Positions 1 through 13,370 of a DNA stretch of 64,000 nucleotides are shown piece after piece. The position numbers and the translations under genes are program-made. The stretch spans positions 16,027,501 through 16,091,500 of the forward strand of contig CM020517.1 in the NCBI GenBank assembly GCA_009823395.1. The letters run 5' to 3'. Each line of letters begins with the position of its first letter. Within the stretch, counting starts at the first letter, position 1. The notes under the pieces are model-generated. The model had not been told where the DNA came from and did not search any database. It saw only the letters and a program-made list of their open reading frames with translations. The DNA comes from Thamnaconus septentrionalis (taxonomy: Eukaryota > Chordata > Actinopteri > Tetraodontiformes > Monacanthidae).

Positions 1-174
1 TTGCTGAAACTCGGAGCCTTATTAGTGAGTGCGGGAGGGCTGGGGGGTGGGGGGGGGGACAAAACATGCAGCATTTTTTACTTTTTTGGTTTTTCTATTT
101 TCTTTCAGTGTTCATCATATTTGGTTTATTATCATATTTGACTTTCAGCGCCCGATTGTCTCGCCGTGTATCAG
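1..174 (-). other. runx3: start of runx3 3' UTR (continues beyond window)
   Basis: This is sequence directly after the TGA stop on the minus strand. It is A/T rich next to the stop, then C rich (a G run near position 50 on the plus strand). An AATAAA hexamer on the minus strand lies at 130-125, about 45 nt after the stop, but no clear GU-rich downstream element follows, so it is a weak polyadenylation candidate. The main 3' end probably lies outside the window. Confidence 0.6.
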
Positions 175-741
<567 letters not shown>

Positions 742-3700
742 CTACTCAGAACTTTTCCCCCCCAAACCCAGCTCAGATTTCTCGTGATACGCCTGTCCAT
801 GGAAATGTTTGCACACAGTAATGAACTGAGACTTTTTTTTTTTGGTTCATAACGGTCATCAAACACTGACAGCACATCATCCCACAGCCTTGTGCACAAG
901 ACCCACGTTATGAGTAAAGCCCCCCCCCCCACAGCCACAGCTCTCCTGCCGTTCCTTCACAGGGAGAGCAAGATACAGTATTCTCTCTCCTCCAAGGAAT
1001 GAAAAGCTGTATTGTTAGCGCCGAGGCTTGCTTTGTATAAACACTGACGACTTGTTGTCGCTCCATGCAGCTCATGATAAATCATACATGGGCGACAGCG
1101 GCAGACGGTCACAATTGGAGACAGACAGAGGAGGGAAATGAAAGGAAAGACGCACGAGAAACAAAAAGGCATCACAGTTTTTTTGTTTTTTTTCTGTGCA
1201 AATATCCGCTAAACTAATGTGTCTCACAGGCCACGAGCTGTCAGAGTTAACTGCTAAGTGTAATCTCACAGCTAGCAGAGCACCGTGAACCCAGCTGCTA
1301 GGACTTCAGTTTCACTGGACACTTTCTAATTTATTCAGCTGACAAAGAAAGGAAATAAAAATATCGCTCAAAGATTTGACTTGGCAGTTAACTTCTCTGA
1401 GATTTGGGGCCCCCGACTGTCACCAACCTCACTCCTTAAGTCAAACACCATATTGCCCGTCTCACTTAACCGAGCAGTGTTTTTGGCCGAACCTGCATCC
1501 TCTCAGCTTCAGATATGAATCCATTAGTCTGAAGTTGTGCAAGACATAAAAATCACCATTTTCTGAAGTATTTGATTTTTGGCCCTTTGAGGTTACTGTC
1601 CCGTTTTCCACTGCATTATATGATTTATTGGGCTTCGCAATAGTTTGTTTTGGATAGCAAATGCAGTTCACATAACCAAGTTCATCCATCCAGTCTCATT
1701 TCTAACAAAATGGGCACGTCTCATCTCAAGCATCACTGGGAGGTTATTGATGGAGTAAGGTGAGGTAGTCACAAGCCTGGCTGAATTTTCTGAAAAACCT
1801 TAACAGAAAGTTTGCTCATGCTCGATGTTAACAGACAACGAAAGCATCCCCACTCCCTGCCCGCAGGCAAACTCATACTCTTCCAAAGACCTCAGACCTC
1901 GGTTATTTGTTTGTCTGCATGTGGCTTCCAGTGGGTCCAATGTGCCTATGTGACAGCAAGTGTAAAATGTAGATTTGGAGGGTAGAGAAAAGAGACCTTG
2001 TATTTGTGAAATAGCAAGCGCATGCATGCCACCGCCCTGAGGGGGGGGAGGGGGTGGGGGGTGCAGAACTTGCGTGCCACAGTCTTGTTGAAATGTCTTT
2101 TCCCTATGTCTGGAGAACCGCGTCCATTTTCATTTTTTCAGTTCCTTCGCTATTTCCATAGACCCTGCTACTTTTTTTTTTTTTTTAAACAACACATCTC
2201 CACAGTTGAATTTCCTCTTCTTTTCGGATGAGGGAGTTTGCTAGTGGTGGGGGGGCTGTTTCTTTTTCCAGAGTCTACCCGGCACCAGAGTCAGACTGCA
2301 TATCTTATTTCACGCGAGGAAAATCCAAGCCTTCAGCTGCTGTTGATTCGGGTGAAGTGGAGTCGGCCGGCTAATTCCTGCTGGACTCCCCAAAAGCCTT
2401 CCCTTTCTCCCCACCGACCCCCTCCCGCTCCCCTTTCTCGCGTTCTCATCTGTTCATTTCACTGTGTCTGCACTAAAATTAGACCTTGTCTGAGGTAGGG
2501 GAGGGAAGGAAGGGCCTCGGCGCTGGGGGCCCACCCCGCACATCATCCCCACTTAATTGGAGTCGGTGGAAACGTGTTGGCAAAGCTGCGGTCGGGATCG
2601 ACTCCTGTGTTCCGTCAGAGGAAACTGGACTGGACACTTATCACAACACCTTAATGGGCTTGTGCAGCATCAAGCCCTTGGCTTGGGGCCAGCAGGGGTC
2701 TGTTACCGCCCTAAAGCCTTTGCGTGCACGGTAGCTCCCTCTGGAGGAGAAGGCCTAGCAACCTGTTGAATAATTGGGAAGCAGAGTTTTGCTGTCTGCT
2801 ATTTCTCCTCCTTTGCTCATGTTGCAAGTCAGCCCCCCTCCCCGTCTACCCTCCCACCCGATTTAAGTTCAGGCTGCACTGATGTGGCTGTGGTAACAGC
2901 GATGTATCTTTAGCAGAGAGGGTCTTCCAAACGGAGCCGAGTAGCTGCCTCTAACCTCTGCGGCTCGCAGCCACACATGATCTCCATTAGACTCATCTGA
3001 AACGTGTTGACTAAATTGCAGGGACAGGAGAAGGCATGGACCCCAGAGGGCGAGCTGGCACGGTCTGCTCTCTGTGATGTTCCCAATCCATGAAGTTTGG
3101 AGCTGGAAATCAGGTTTTTTTTTATGGAGGACGCAGTGTTCCGGCCCCTTTGTTTCCTACTCTGGCTTTGAAGCATGGCGCCCGCACGCTTATTCAATTC
3201 CATAACGCCAAGGGTGGAGTCCACCTCCTTTGTGCTCAGCTCAAGAAGTCCACTAGTCCACAGTCAAGCGTGTAACCCAGGCACGGCAGGAGGTTTGCCT
3301 CTTTTGCATGCGGGACAAACAGATTTTGGGTGTTAACATAAGCCCAGGGTTGGAGACGCTCTCGTCTGCATGTGTGACGGCGCGCAGAGTGCCGCGTGTG
3401 CGTCCTGCCGTGGTGGCCGGCAATGTGAAGATGCAAATCTGTGCGCTCACCTGTGAAATGTTTACTCAGGCTTGATGCAAACCGTGACAGCCAGCGCCCA
3501 AGGATGGTGTCTCAGGCAAATAAGTGGAGCGGAAGCAAAGTAGAAGGAAAAAATGAGCTCTGTAGAGGTGTTTTTCTAGCCTCTGCCTTATAAACCCAAG
3601 GTTCCTCGAGTTTTTAAAAAGAAGATTTGTTCTTTCGATTCCCAAAGATTTGTTTAAACAGTGGATGCCACAAGGATGAGCTGTCACTGTTGGGAATTGC

Positions 3701-5006
3701 CTGCTGATTAAAGCAACACTCATGCAGAGTGGCTGGTACTTCTGCACAGGCTGTAGAACAGGAGATCCAAATGAACACAAATCATCTCCAGGTGTTTATT
3801 CACAGAGCAAGGCTTTGGGGCCGAAGCGTCACGTTGAATGCAAATGACAATCACCTCTGAGCGGTGGCACCTTTGGCAAACGGCGTGGGCGACTCATCCA
3901 CGGCGGGCCCTTAATCGTGTAAGCGCAGGGAATTTGCATGCCTCCCGACTTGTGACATGCAACACGAGTGAATGGCAAAGGATGGTTGTGATCACAGAAA
4001 ACTTGCGATTTTCCTAATGTCCTCAGCCAGTGAGGTGACATGGCTCGTGTGTTTGTTAAGTAAATTTTCTTCCTACGCGAGAGAGGTAATGATTATAGAT
4101 GGGTACAGCAAGCGGATGAAGGTGTGTTTTATTGTTATGCCAATTTGTCTTCTTATATCTCTGTGTTACTTAGTTATTATTGCGAGTACTGCCTACTGTA
4201 CAAATGATCATCTGATCTGTAGAAAGAATCTTCCCCTGGAAAAAAAAAACCTCTTTCAGCGTTAAGAATATGTAAATATGTTATTCCCCAGACAAACTGC
4301 TTAGGGCAGTGTTCTTGTCCTTATAGCGCAATGTTACTCTGGCAGAACAGAACTTCATTATTGCACTTGTGTGTCTGATAGTGTCATCCCGCTGCGGGTG
4401 GCTGAGTCAGCGTGTCTGATGTGGTGTGGTGGTTTATGGATATGGTGAGCAATGGGAGACTGGGTGCTGGGGTTGGGGAGGCTGTGCCACCGCAGCAGAG
4501 ATCCAAATCACCCAGAAGCAAACGATCGGGAGAGGGAGGGAAGGAGGAAACACAACGACAGGCAGGGTGTTGGCTTCCAAGGAATGTTGCGGGTTGTAGT
4601 GCGGCCCTACAGGCAAAACGAAACAGACTCCAAAATTGTCACAGCCAGCCAAAGGCGCGCCCTTTGGTCCCTCCCACTTCAGCATTGTTTGTCTGTACGT
4701 GAGAGGCTGTCAGTGTCTGGTAATTAAAATGACTTCAAAGATGTTTTATCTCCAAGAGGTGTGTACTCATTTATCAACTTGTCCATCATTTATCTTCCTG
4801 GCTTGACAGTTCTTTCTTACCTCACCCTACCATGTTGACTGGTAACACAGAATTATTTTTGTTGTTATTATTATGTGTCAACAACTAGCAGACACTCTTG
4901 CCTTGAATGTTTCATGGCATATGAAGGCACCGCTTCACTCAGACCCACCTTGAGTGCTCAAATTAGGGAGAAAGCTGAATTGAAAAGAGCGTTTGCAACG
5001 TCTTAC

Positions 5007-5081
5007 CTGGCCATGGTCTCAGGTCCTCTTCCACTTTGCATGTCTTCAGAGCAGGGGTCTCCATTTGTTCCTGCCACAGTC
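5007..5081 (-). CDS. candidate runx3 cassette exon, 75 nt, in frame
   Basis: On the minus strand the tract TTTCTATGTGTGTTGCAG precedes 5081 and the consensus donor CCAG/GTAAGA follows 5007. The 75-nt segment between them is divisible by three. In the phase left by the linker exon (one base) it is open and would add 25 residues beginning GLWQEQMETPALKTCK and ending EEDLRPWP, before rejoining the terminal exon in frame. I do not recognise the peptide and know no RUNX exon like it. An open frame of 25 codons is expected by chance about 30% of the time, so the case rests on the splice sites and phase. It could be an alternative exon of this lineage or a decoy. Confidence 0.3.
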
Positions 5082-8000
5082 CTGCAACACACATAGAAAG
5101 AGGTTTAATTTGATAAATCTCCCGTTGAATCGTGAGTTTTTGTGCACAAATGTACCATCTTCCATGCATACCACTGAATCCTCATCCTCACTGAATGAGG
5201 AAGTCAAATCCTGTGGCTTAAAAATCTTAAGGCCGAGTGGCAACAAACTATTCTTGACAGACTCGTCAAAGCGGTCTTAAAATCTGTCTGTTTGCAGATG
5301 TCTTAATGTCACAGGTTGGCCTCTGCTGACAGAGCAGTGCAGACCGGGAAGAGACACTGCGGTTTTCTCACTAGAGTGAGACCAGGCCAGCAAAAACAAG
5401 CCTGATGGGTGCATGGGAGGTATTTTTGGGTCTTCCAGGCGAGACACTGCAGGGGCGGCAGCGACTTGTGAAGGGCAGGACTGTCACCAGCCTGTCCAGC
5501 CAAGCCGTCAGGATGGGAAACAGTTGGCCCGATGTGCGGGGCCCTGCTTTGCACTCACCGGAGACACAAACAGGGAAAGACTGATCTGAGTCTAAGACCT
5601 TGTGGCTTTGACTAGAATAACTGCATTCTGTAGGGAAAGGTTTTTGGTACCGTTTGTTCTTTGGCGTTTTTGTGCTTTCCTTTTTTCTCTGTTACCTTAT
5701 GAGCAAATTTTTCTTGACACTGTCAGCCAGCCATGTGGTATCGCTATGACTCTGCCCTCCACTGCTGAGATACCGCAACATAGTAAACTGCTAACCGCCT
5801 GTAGTGGCAATTAGGACTTAGAGGACTGCCAGGAGCCGAGAGGGAGGAGGCACTGGGCTGTTCACCTATGGCCACATTGGACTCAGTATGTGTAAGATCT
5901 CCGCTTCCCCTGGAGCTCCCTCACTTCCTTTGCAAAGGCCCAAATCAGCACTCAGTCACCAAGAGGTCCTTGCACTGCGCCTCACAATGGCAAATTCTTA
6001 CGCATAAATGGCCTTATTCAGGAAAAGCTTCCAAGCAGCTGGTGCGATTCGCTCAAGAAAATAAACTTTACCTTCAAATATTTTGATTGGCTGGCAGACA
6101 ACGTCAATACCAGAGGCACAGATTACCCCTGTTAATAAGAGGACCAGCCCCCCCCAACCCTGGGCGGAGCTGCCGAGTCAGGAGTGCCGGGACAGAGACG
6201 GGAAGACGCAGGCGCCGCCACCGCGTCACTAATGGGAGGCTTTGGGGTGGTGCCACTGGAGTTTTTTGGGGAAGGGCACAAATAAACACACACGGTGTCA
6301 ACTTTGAAGCACAAGTGTAGATGAAAGTGGGTGAGGGGGGGTGGGCTGCGAAGACGTTTGAGCCAAAATGGCATCCATCCTCGTGACTCCGGATCCAGCA
6401 ACGCCTCTGAGACATGTAATGTGCCTGCCGTAATGAAGCGTGTCATTGAGACACAGTGAATGCCGCTCCTTGTGCTGGCTTCCTGTTTCGCTCGGGCCCG
6501 AGGCGTCGCAACGGGGAGAGAATGTGAAAGAGCGAGTGAGCGAGCGAGCGAGCGAGAGAGAGAAAGAAAGACGCCAGCGAGGGAAGGAGACAGAAGGAGA
6601 GCGTGTTAGAGAGGAGGAACACGGCCTTGGCTCAGCTATGTGGGACATTTGATATGTCTTTTAAGCCCTCACTTATAACGTGAGCAAAAACAAACACGGG
6701 GGCTAAAAAATCCCATGTTCTCTCCGAGAGCGGGTTGTCCTCCCACTCTCCGCTCTCGCCCCAGACTCAATAGAGACTGTTCATGGCACACATGTAGTTT
6801 GTGTAATTGCTGAAATGTAAAACTCCGCCCGCCTCTGATGTGAAATTATAACTTACACAAACAGTTGAGTCTGGTCTTTCTTTTTAAAGAAAGGAAAAAA
6901 AAGAGACTCTCACTTCTGCTTTTCTAAAGCAAGGACCCAGCTTCAGAAGATTTTTTTTTTTCTTGTTGAAGAAAAAAAAACAACAACTTTTCCAACGCAG
7001 GGTCTCCTAAACAGGGAAACCACAAGTGAAGCTTTCGGGCTCCATAGCAAATAATGGACGAGGCAAGCCATCGGCATAATATGTAAATAGCAGAAATGAT
7101 AGCGCGGAGCAGAAGTCAAGCGGAGCCCCTGATGGAGACCACTCCAGGCTCCTGCTTGTTTTGGTCGGCTCGGCCTCTGAGGCCCAGCTTCCTGCTTGGG
7201 TTTGGCAGAAAAACCTGCGTGAAACCCAGCTATTGCGAGGGCTGAACTCAAAGTCCACACACGCACGCACACACAGACGCACACACACACACACACACAC
7301 ACACGGACCTGACGGTGTTCATTTCCCGTCTTCTCTCGCTGCTAATTGGTTGATCATGTCATTCTGGATGTGTGAATTAGTTTGAGCCTCTCGGCCATTG
7401 CAGTGGCAGAGTGCCGCCTCCGACCTGGGGGTCTGGCCGGCTTGTTTATGTCAAGTAAACAGTGTGGTCACTGTGGACGAGGCGGGAGGGGCAGCGCCAC
7501 CTTGGGCCGGGCCTCCATCAAACGGGACTTTTCTCGCGCTAGGTCCGGTCCAGAGGCCGCAGCTTAAACATGCTGACACATTTTCAGAATGGCGGTTAAA
7601 CTGGAAGGCTCGTCCATTTTAAGGAAATAAAATAATTTTGGTCATTTAAAGAACAAAACTGACATTTCTACCGGTGAAAGCGTTCACGCCACATTTCAAA
7701 AGCGTGCTGCGCATTAGTGATGTCAGTTTTCACTGAACTACTTAACAGCATCACCACATGGGATGACACGCGACTCGCCCACGTGCACGCTCTTCTGGTC
7801 CCTCTTCAAAGTGCTCAGCACTGGGCTTAGTGGTGGAATGTTTTGCTCGTATCTGATATTCATCTCGAGGAAGGAACACACAGGTGCTGGAAGGAATAAC
7901 ACATTAAATGACACCGCCTCAAAAGTGCCAGGACTGCTTTGCTTCTTTTCCCCTCAGTCTTTCGGCTGTTAAAACAGATTCTAGTCAGAGAGACTTCTCC

Positions 8001-8371
8001 GTGTCGGCCGCCCCTATGGGAGACTGAGCCAGGGTCTCGTTAAGTTGCGTCTCAGTTTTTCAGTGGAAGACTTGCACGACTGAAATCTCTTTTGCACTTT
8101 GAACCCCAAGAAAAATCTGTGCATTTGTGGACTTCTGTAAGAAAAAAAAAAAAGTGTTGGTGGGGGGGGTTGTGCGTGTGAAAGGATTAATGGCAATCCG
8201 TATTTGAGGTAAAGCAAAAAAAGAAAAAACAACCACCCACAGACAGTGCACACATGCGCCTCACTTGAGGTTTTCAAAACCAGAATAACAATTTTGTACT
8301 TGATTGTCTGAGTGTCAGATTTGCCCGACTGCTCTCGGTGAACCACACGTTTTCAACTACTTGCAGACTCC

Positions 8372-8409
<38 letters not shown>

Positions 8410-8450
8410 CCACCCTGGCGGAGAATCATTCCACATGTCTAGAAGGCTTA

Positions 8451-8452
8451 CC
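8451..8452 (-). promoter_or_regulatory. juxtaposed acceptor/donor (possible recursive splice site or decoy)
   Basis: Read on the minus strand, a pyrimidine-rich run (TTGTTTTTGTTCTTTGCGGC) is followed by CACAG and immediately by GTAAGC. This is the arrangement of a zero-nucleotide exon. The host intron is only about 11 kb, short for recursive splicing in vertebrates, so a decoy donor is as likely. Confidence 0.2.
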
Positions 8453-10312
8453 TGTGGCCGCAAAGAACAAAAACAAGCAGTGAGTGTAGCGTCTGGCAGC
8501 GTGCAGGAATCCTGTCACTGCATGCACTGTAATGAGCTCTTAATTACTCTGTCTGTCTGTCTGGGCCATTAACGCAAACCTTGCAACACTGGCACAGGAT
8601 TGTTTGTGTGCGTGCATGCGTGTGTTTTGTCTTTTCAATTTACCTATGGGGCAATCGTCTGTGTGCGTCTGTGTCTGCGTGCTAAGATTTCATGTTAGCA
8701 CCGAGCAGATGTTTTTGGGGGGAAAGCGGCCTGCCGACGAGGAAACTGAGGCAGGGCAGTGTTTCGCAGCCAAGACAACAAAATAAAGTATCTCCTCGTT
8801 CGGCCGTCTTCAAGGGGGAAATGCGTGCTCTTTGTAGCTTTGGAAAATAGCAAAACATCTTTTGTCACGAGCGGCAGGCTAATCCACATAATTACGATGT
8901 GTTGATGGACGATCTGTCACCTGGCGGTTCTTCAACAAACAAGGCCGCTGGATTTAAAGTATCTGGAAATTGGCCCGGCTGCCGAAAAACTGCGACATTT
9001 CTGCCGCCGATGCGTAAACAACCCAGCGTCTTCGAACGGGAAGTCTAATTGTGTTTGCGCTTTCCTCATGGCGTTCCGGGAGATGTGTTCCATGACGCAG
9101 AGTCAGACAGACAGGCGAGGCGGGAGGGCTCGCTGCTCACAATTTTTAATTATTTTACCACTCTTGCCCTGCGGTGTGCCTCCATGATTGTAATACCACA
9201 AGATTAAGGTGTGTGGTTTTTTTTTTCTACACTCCTTCCCCCTTGTCTGCTTGGCTCGCGCGCACCCACGCACGCGCACACACGCGCACGCACACGCTTA
9301 CACTTCTAACAGATGGCCCACAGCCACCGGCAGCTGTAAGGTGAAGCTCGAGCCTTCAGCGCCTTTGACAGCTCCAACTGATGTTGATGTGTTGTGTCTG
9401 CTCTCGGCGTAATGTACATGTGTGTCGCAACGCCGCAGCCCTTTGAAGCCCCGACGAGCCTGTGACGCTCTAGTTCCTGCCCTAATCCTGAGCGAGGCGG
9501 GCGAGAGTCGAGGGAAGAAAGCTGCTCCTCTACTGGTGCCCTCCCCTTTATCCCCCATTGACTTGAGTCAGACACCCGAGGCTCCCAGCGAAGGCGTCGC
9601 TGCAGGGGGGGCTTTTTATTGGCAGTCAACCGGCCGAGGGTGCGCCAAACTGTTAAAACACCAGAGCATCGCCCGCCTCGTCGTGTTCAAACTCCGCGAC
9701 GTGGACAATCGGCACGACTTTGTTCCACGGTACGGGTAGTAGTGTTCGCACAGGGAGACGTGGGGTGAAAAACACGCGACGTTCTCGGCAGTCAGCTGTT
9801 GGCCGGTGACTCAGCGCTGGCTAAGCTAAAGCACAAGGCCAAGCGGCGCTCTGTGTGGACTGATAGAGCTCCTTGAGTCGCGCCCACGCACGGAACGGCG
9901 CTCCCAAACAAGCTCTATCGTCCTCAACAACACGCTGATACAAAGATAATGAGATTCATTAGCCAGCATGAGAACTACGGAGGAGGATGGCACCCTGTGT
10001 GTGTGTGTGTGTGTTTAGTCTGCATGCTTCCAGTCGGAGCCTCTTTCCTGTTAAAGAGCCTCTGACACATGACGAAGACTGAACACTCATCCTCACCCCG
10101 ACCATCTCCCACGCAGCTGCAAGCAGGCACAATCATGCATAAACCAACTCGTCCTTTCCATCGCCCCCCTCCCACCTTCCCTCCGACTCCCAGCCTTCCT
10201 CCTCACCCTCCCAGCCTTCTGCTTCTTCCCCCGCACATTCAACCAGTCTGAGAGTGACGCGATTGCCAAGGTAGCGGGCGAATGCTAAATTCCTGAGGCT
10301 GTGGCCCTCTCT

Positions 10313-10454
<142 letters not shown>

Positions 10455-10808
10455 TGCGCGGGGGCCCGGTGTCAGTGCCTAGCCCAGAGTCGGTTGGCAG
10501 CGCCCGCCACACCACCTGGCCACAGACTCGACCCCGACGGCCAAGCAACACCAACGCAGGGCATCCGGGGACAGATCTGACATGAGCCTTTCCCGCCTCA
10601 AAGCCGTCGCCACCTATTGAGGCACCGCGGAGAAAGTTCACTCCAAGTGTTCTTGGCTGCGGCTAGCGCTGCGTGAAAGGCATGTGTTCCGCTGCCGAGT
10701 GAGTGACTTTGCCTAAACAAAGCAGAATTTTAGAACAGTGCTGATTTGCAGTCGATCCCCCCCCCCCCCCTCCCTCCTCTCGTGGTTGCACGTATCAGCA
10801 GTCCTCAC

Positions 10809-10838
10809 CTGGTGTGGGACTGAGGTGGGTTTGGTGTA
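10809..10838 (-). CDS. candidate runx3 micro-exon, 30 nt, in frame
   Basis: The minus strand has a possible branch point CTAAT and a short pyrimidine-biased stretch ending CGCCCAG before 10838, and a strong donor CCAG/GTGAGG after 10809. The 30 nt between them keep phase 1 on both sides and would encode about ten residues, VHQTHLSPTP, between the linker and the terminal exon. The mammalian protein has a longer linker here with a THF/SHF...QTP flavour, so the weak likeness is suggestive only. A much stronger acceptor (long T run ending TTTTAG at 10911-10910) would give a 101-nt exon that breaks the frame and meets a stop. Confidence 0.22.
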
Positions 10839-11642
10839 CTGGGCGAGTGGCGTTGGAAATTAGCGAGGGGCTACGGGCCATTTGAACCTCAGTTTAGCCA
10901 AGAATGTGGCTAAAAAAAAAGAAAAGTTTTTCAAAGGCGTAAAAATTGCTCCCATGTTTTTCGTCTACGGCTTCGGTTTTTCTCCGGACGTAAACAACGA
11001 GGTTGCACCGATTGCATAAGTGTCAATGTGCGATGCCACCCCACCCTGGGCGAAGTGCTAAAGTTAACACTGATAACTTCATAAAAGGGACTGACCAAGG
11101 GAAAAAGTCGACAGCAATGCCGTCATCAAACCACATTTGCTTATGGCAGGATTTTAACACTTCTTTACGCATATGCATCTGCCACGTTTCCCCCAGTTCT
11201 CAACAACACAGGCGAGAACGCCTTTCATTTGACATAAGCAGTGTCGCTGACCAAAAGTGGTCAAAGTTTGGCTTTTCAGCCAGCCACATTACTTTTTTTT
11301 TTCAAGGCTTTGTTAAGTTTGTGTGTGAGAGTGTGTGAGTGCGTGTGTGTGTGTAACAACTGCAGGCGGTTGAGAGCTAAATAAAGCTGGAATAGTTTCC
11401 CTATAGCTTTCTCCAGCTTTCTGTCGTAGCTACTACTTGGACACTTTTCTCCCTGAAAAAGAAACACTATGCTTTTTATGTATTTGCCTTGGCGCAAGCC
11501 ATGGTGTTGATGACTGTGGATTTCAATCTTTAAAAATAACCAAGCTTTAACTGCTATTTTTTTTTCCGTGGCCACCAAACATTTAGAAAATGCTCGACCG
11601 TAGGGGCCAAAATTGACCAAAAATATTTTTTAAATTTCATAC

Positions 11643-11759
11643 CCTGGGGACGTGGGTTGTTGTTCACTGGGCCAATACGCATACTCCTCTGGTAGTGCTC
11701 AATCTCTGACAGCCTGTTCGAGAACTGCATCTTCTGGTCTTCCAGTTTCACTCTGTGCC
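11643..11759 (-). CDS. runx3: runx3 linker exon after the Runt domain
   Basis: The exon starts after TTTCAG with GG, which completes an Arg codon with the A left by the previous exon. It reads HRVKLEDQKMQFSNRLSEIE and then HYQRSMRIGPVNNNPRPQ, with donor CAGG/GTATGA. In the family this stretch follows the Runt domain and carries the nuclear-localisation basic residues (PRRHRxKLED). LEDQ fits RUNX3; RUNX1 and RUNX2 have LDDQ or LDDA. At 117 nt it is shorter than I recall for mammals: the segment equivalent to SLSTTSHFSSQPQTPIQ is absent. One base of a codon remains at the end, which fits the terminal exon directly (giving Ala) or either candidate cassette exon. Confidence 0.9.
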
Positions 11760-12891
11760 CTGAAACAGATAGCACAAAGGAATTAGAGCGATATCCAGCG
11801 GCTATCAGCTGTGGCAGCAAAACGTACTTTCTTTTCCCAGTGTTGTTCAAAAATAGCAAAGAAAAACAATAAAAAAAACCCAAAAAAACCCACCACCAAC
11901 ACTGCAACTGGACGATGTTTTTTGGCTGTGTGACAGTTCGGAAAAACAATCCTCGACTCCATGAGCTGCAATTAGTGCAAAAACTGTCTTGACGAGCGAA
12001 AATATCCTCCAATGTACATTACAGACGCTCACAGGATGACGTTACAACACAGGGACACTGTCACTGTGTTTTTCAGCACCCACGCACAAAAATATTTGCG
12101 ACACAGACCTTGAAATCCATCAGACGGTGTCTCAGCGCCGTCCGGCTGCACCTGTTGCTGCGTCAACAGCGGCGAATATAGATAATAATAGCCGGTGGAA
12201 TGCCCCTTTCCCTGAAAGTGTATTAAATAATTAAGGGGCGACTTTTGTGGGGATCTTGGCCTTATCAGGAAAACCCACCCACGCACATTCAGGTCTGAGT
12301 GACACAGTGCTGAGTCAGCAGGGAACTCACAGACATCGCAACTCACAAAGCTGCCAGATCTGCTAGTCATCACTTAGAAATGTAATTTTAAAGAAAAAAA
12401 CAAAAGACAGGAAAAAAAAAAAGTGGAGCGCGTGTCTCTCCCACGTCTTCTGTCTCTTTTAGCCAGAGTCGGCTGGGATTGGTAGTATTCAGGGTTCAAT
12501 GGTAGCAAAAGAAAATCAAAAGAAGAAGCGCCTTCATTTAAAGGCCTTCTATGTGGACACACTCATCCATCTAATCATGGTCAAACGCACATTTAAATGC
12601 ACACACACACACACACACCCACACCATATATGTGCGCATGACAACACACCTTAAACATCCGACGCGAGTCCGGATGAGGCCGGCTCCTCTAATGGGAGGA
12701 AGAGATTTTAATGTAACTATCAATGCGCCAAAAACCGTGTGTGTGTGTGTCAACCGGCATGTATACATTCTGTGGTTTTGGCCCTGGCATCTCCGCAGAG
12801 TAGCCTAATGCGAAGTAATGGCTGGATTTGAATATTTTATCACTATATAAAGGGGGCAAGGCAGACGGACCAATATGGATTTTGCCCGTCC

Positions 12892-12950
12892 CTTCCCTCC
12901 GACTGACCCATGGGCAATATATCTTCCCTCCGAGGCTGACCCATGGGTAA
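12892..12950. repeat. short tandem duplication (CTTCCCTCCGA...TGACCCATGGG, twice)
   Basis: Copies at 12892-12917 and 12923-12950 share the CTTCCCTCCGA block and the CTGACCCATGGG block, with two extra bases in the second copy. They lie about 40 bases after a plus-strand TATATAAAG (12844-12852). Confidence 0.7.
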
Positions 12951-13326
12951 AGTTTCCTCTCGTTTACCGCTCTGTCCATTTGTTTGTGCCCGCCACCTCC
13001 CTTCCAGCGCCTCTTTATGAACTATATAGAATGATCAGACAGCGACACCCCCACCCCCCCACCCCTACACTCCCGGCTTCCCGCCTCAAACAAGCGGCGT
13101 CGGATTCGTAAGTGGCTTCCGAGCGGCGCGCCGACGCGGTGTCTGAACGCAGCCGCTGGTTCTAATGAAAATCCACCCCACGCGCTGTTGGCTTTTTGCG
13201 CGACGATTCTTTCACACCCTCTGCTCAACAGATGCTTTGCGGCGAGCGCGAGGAAGTAGAAGCCAGTCGGCCGTTCTCGCCGCTCTCTAGCGGTACAGAG
13301 CGTCAGGATGTTGGATGCCGCACCAG

Positions 13327-13370
<44 letters not shown>

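Noticed and set aside
8452..8511. 60-nt in-frame exon ending at the GTAAGC donor
   Set aside because: The acceptor has no pyrimidine tract and the encoded peptide is mostly the translation of a pyrimidine run; the zero-length junction is the simpler reading.
10809..10909. 101-nt exon using the very strong TTTTTTAG acceptor at 10911-10910
   Set aside because: Its length is not a multiple of three and the required frame meets a stop; if spliced it would truncate the protein.
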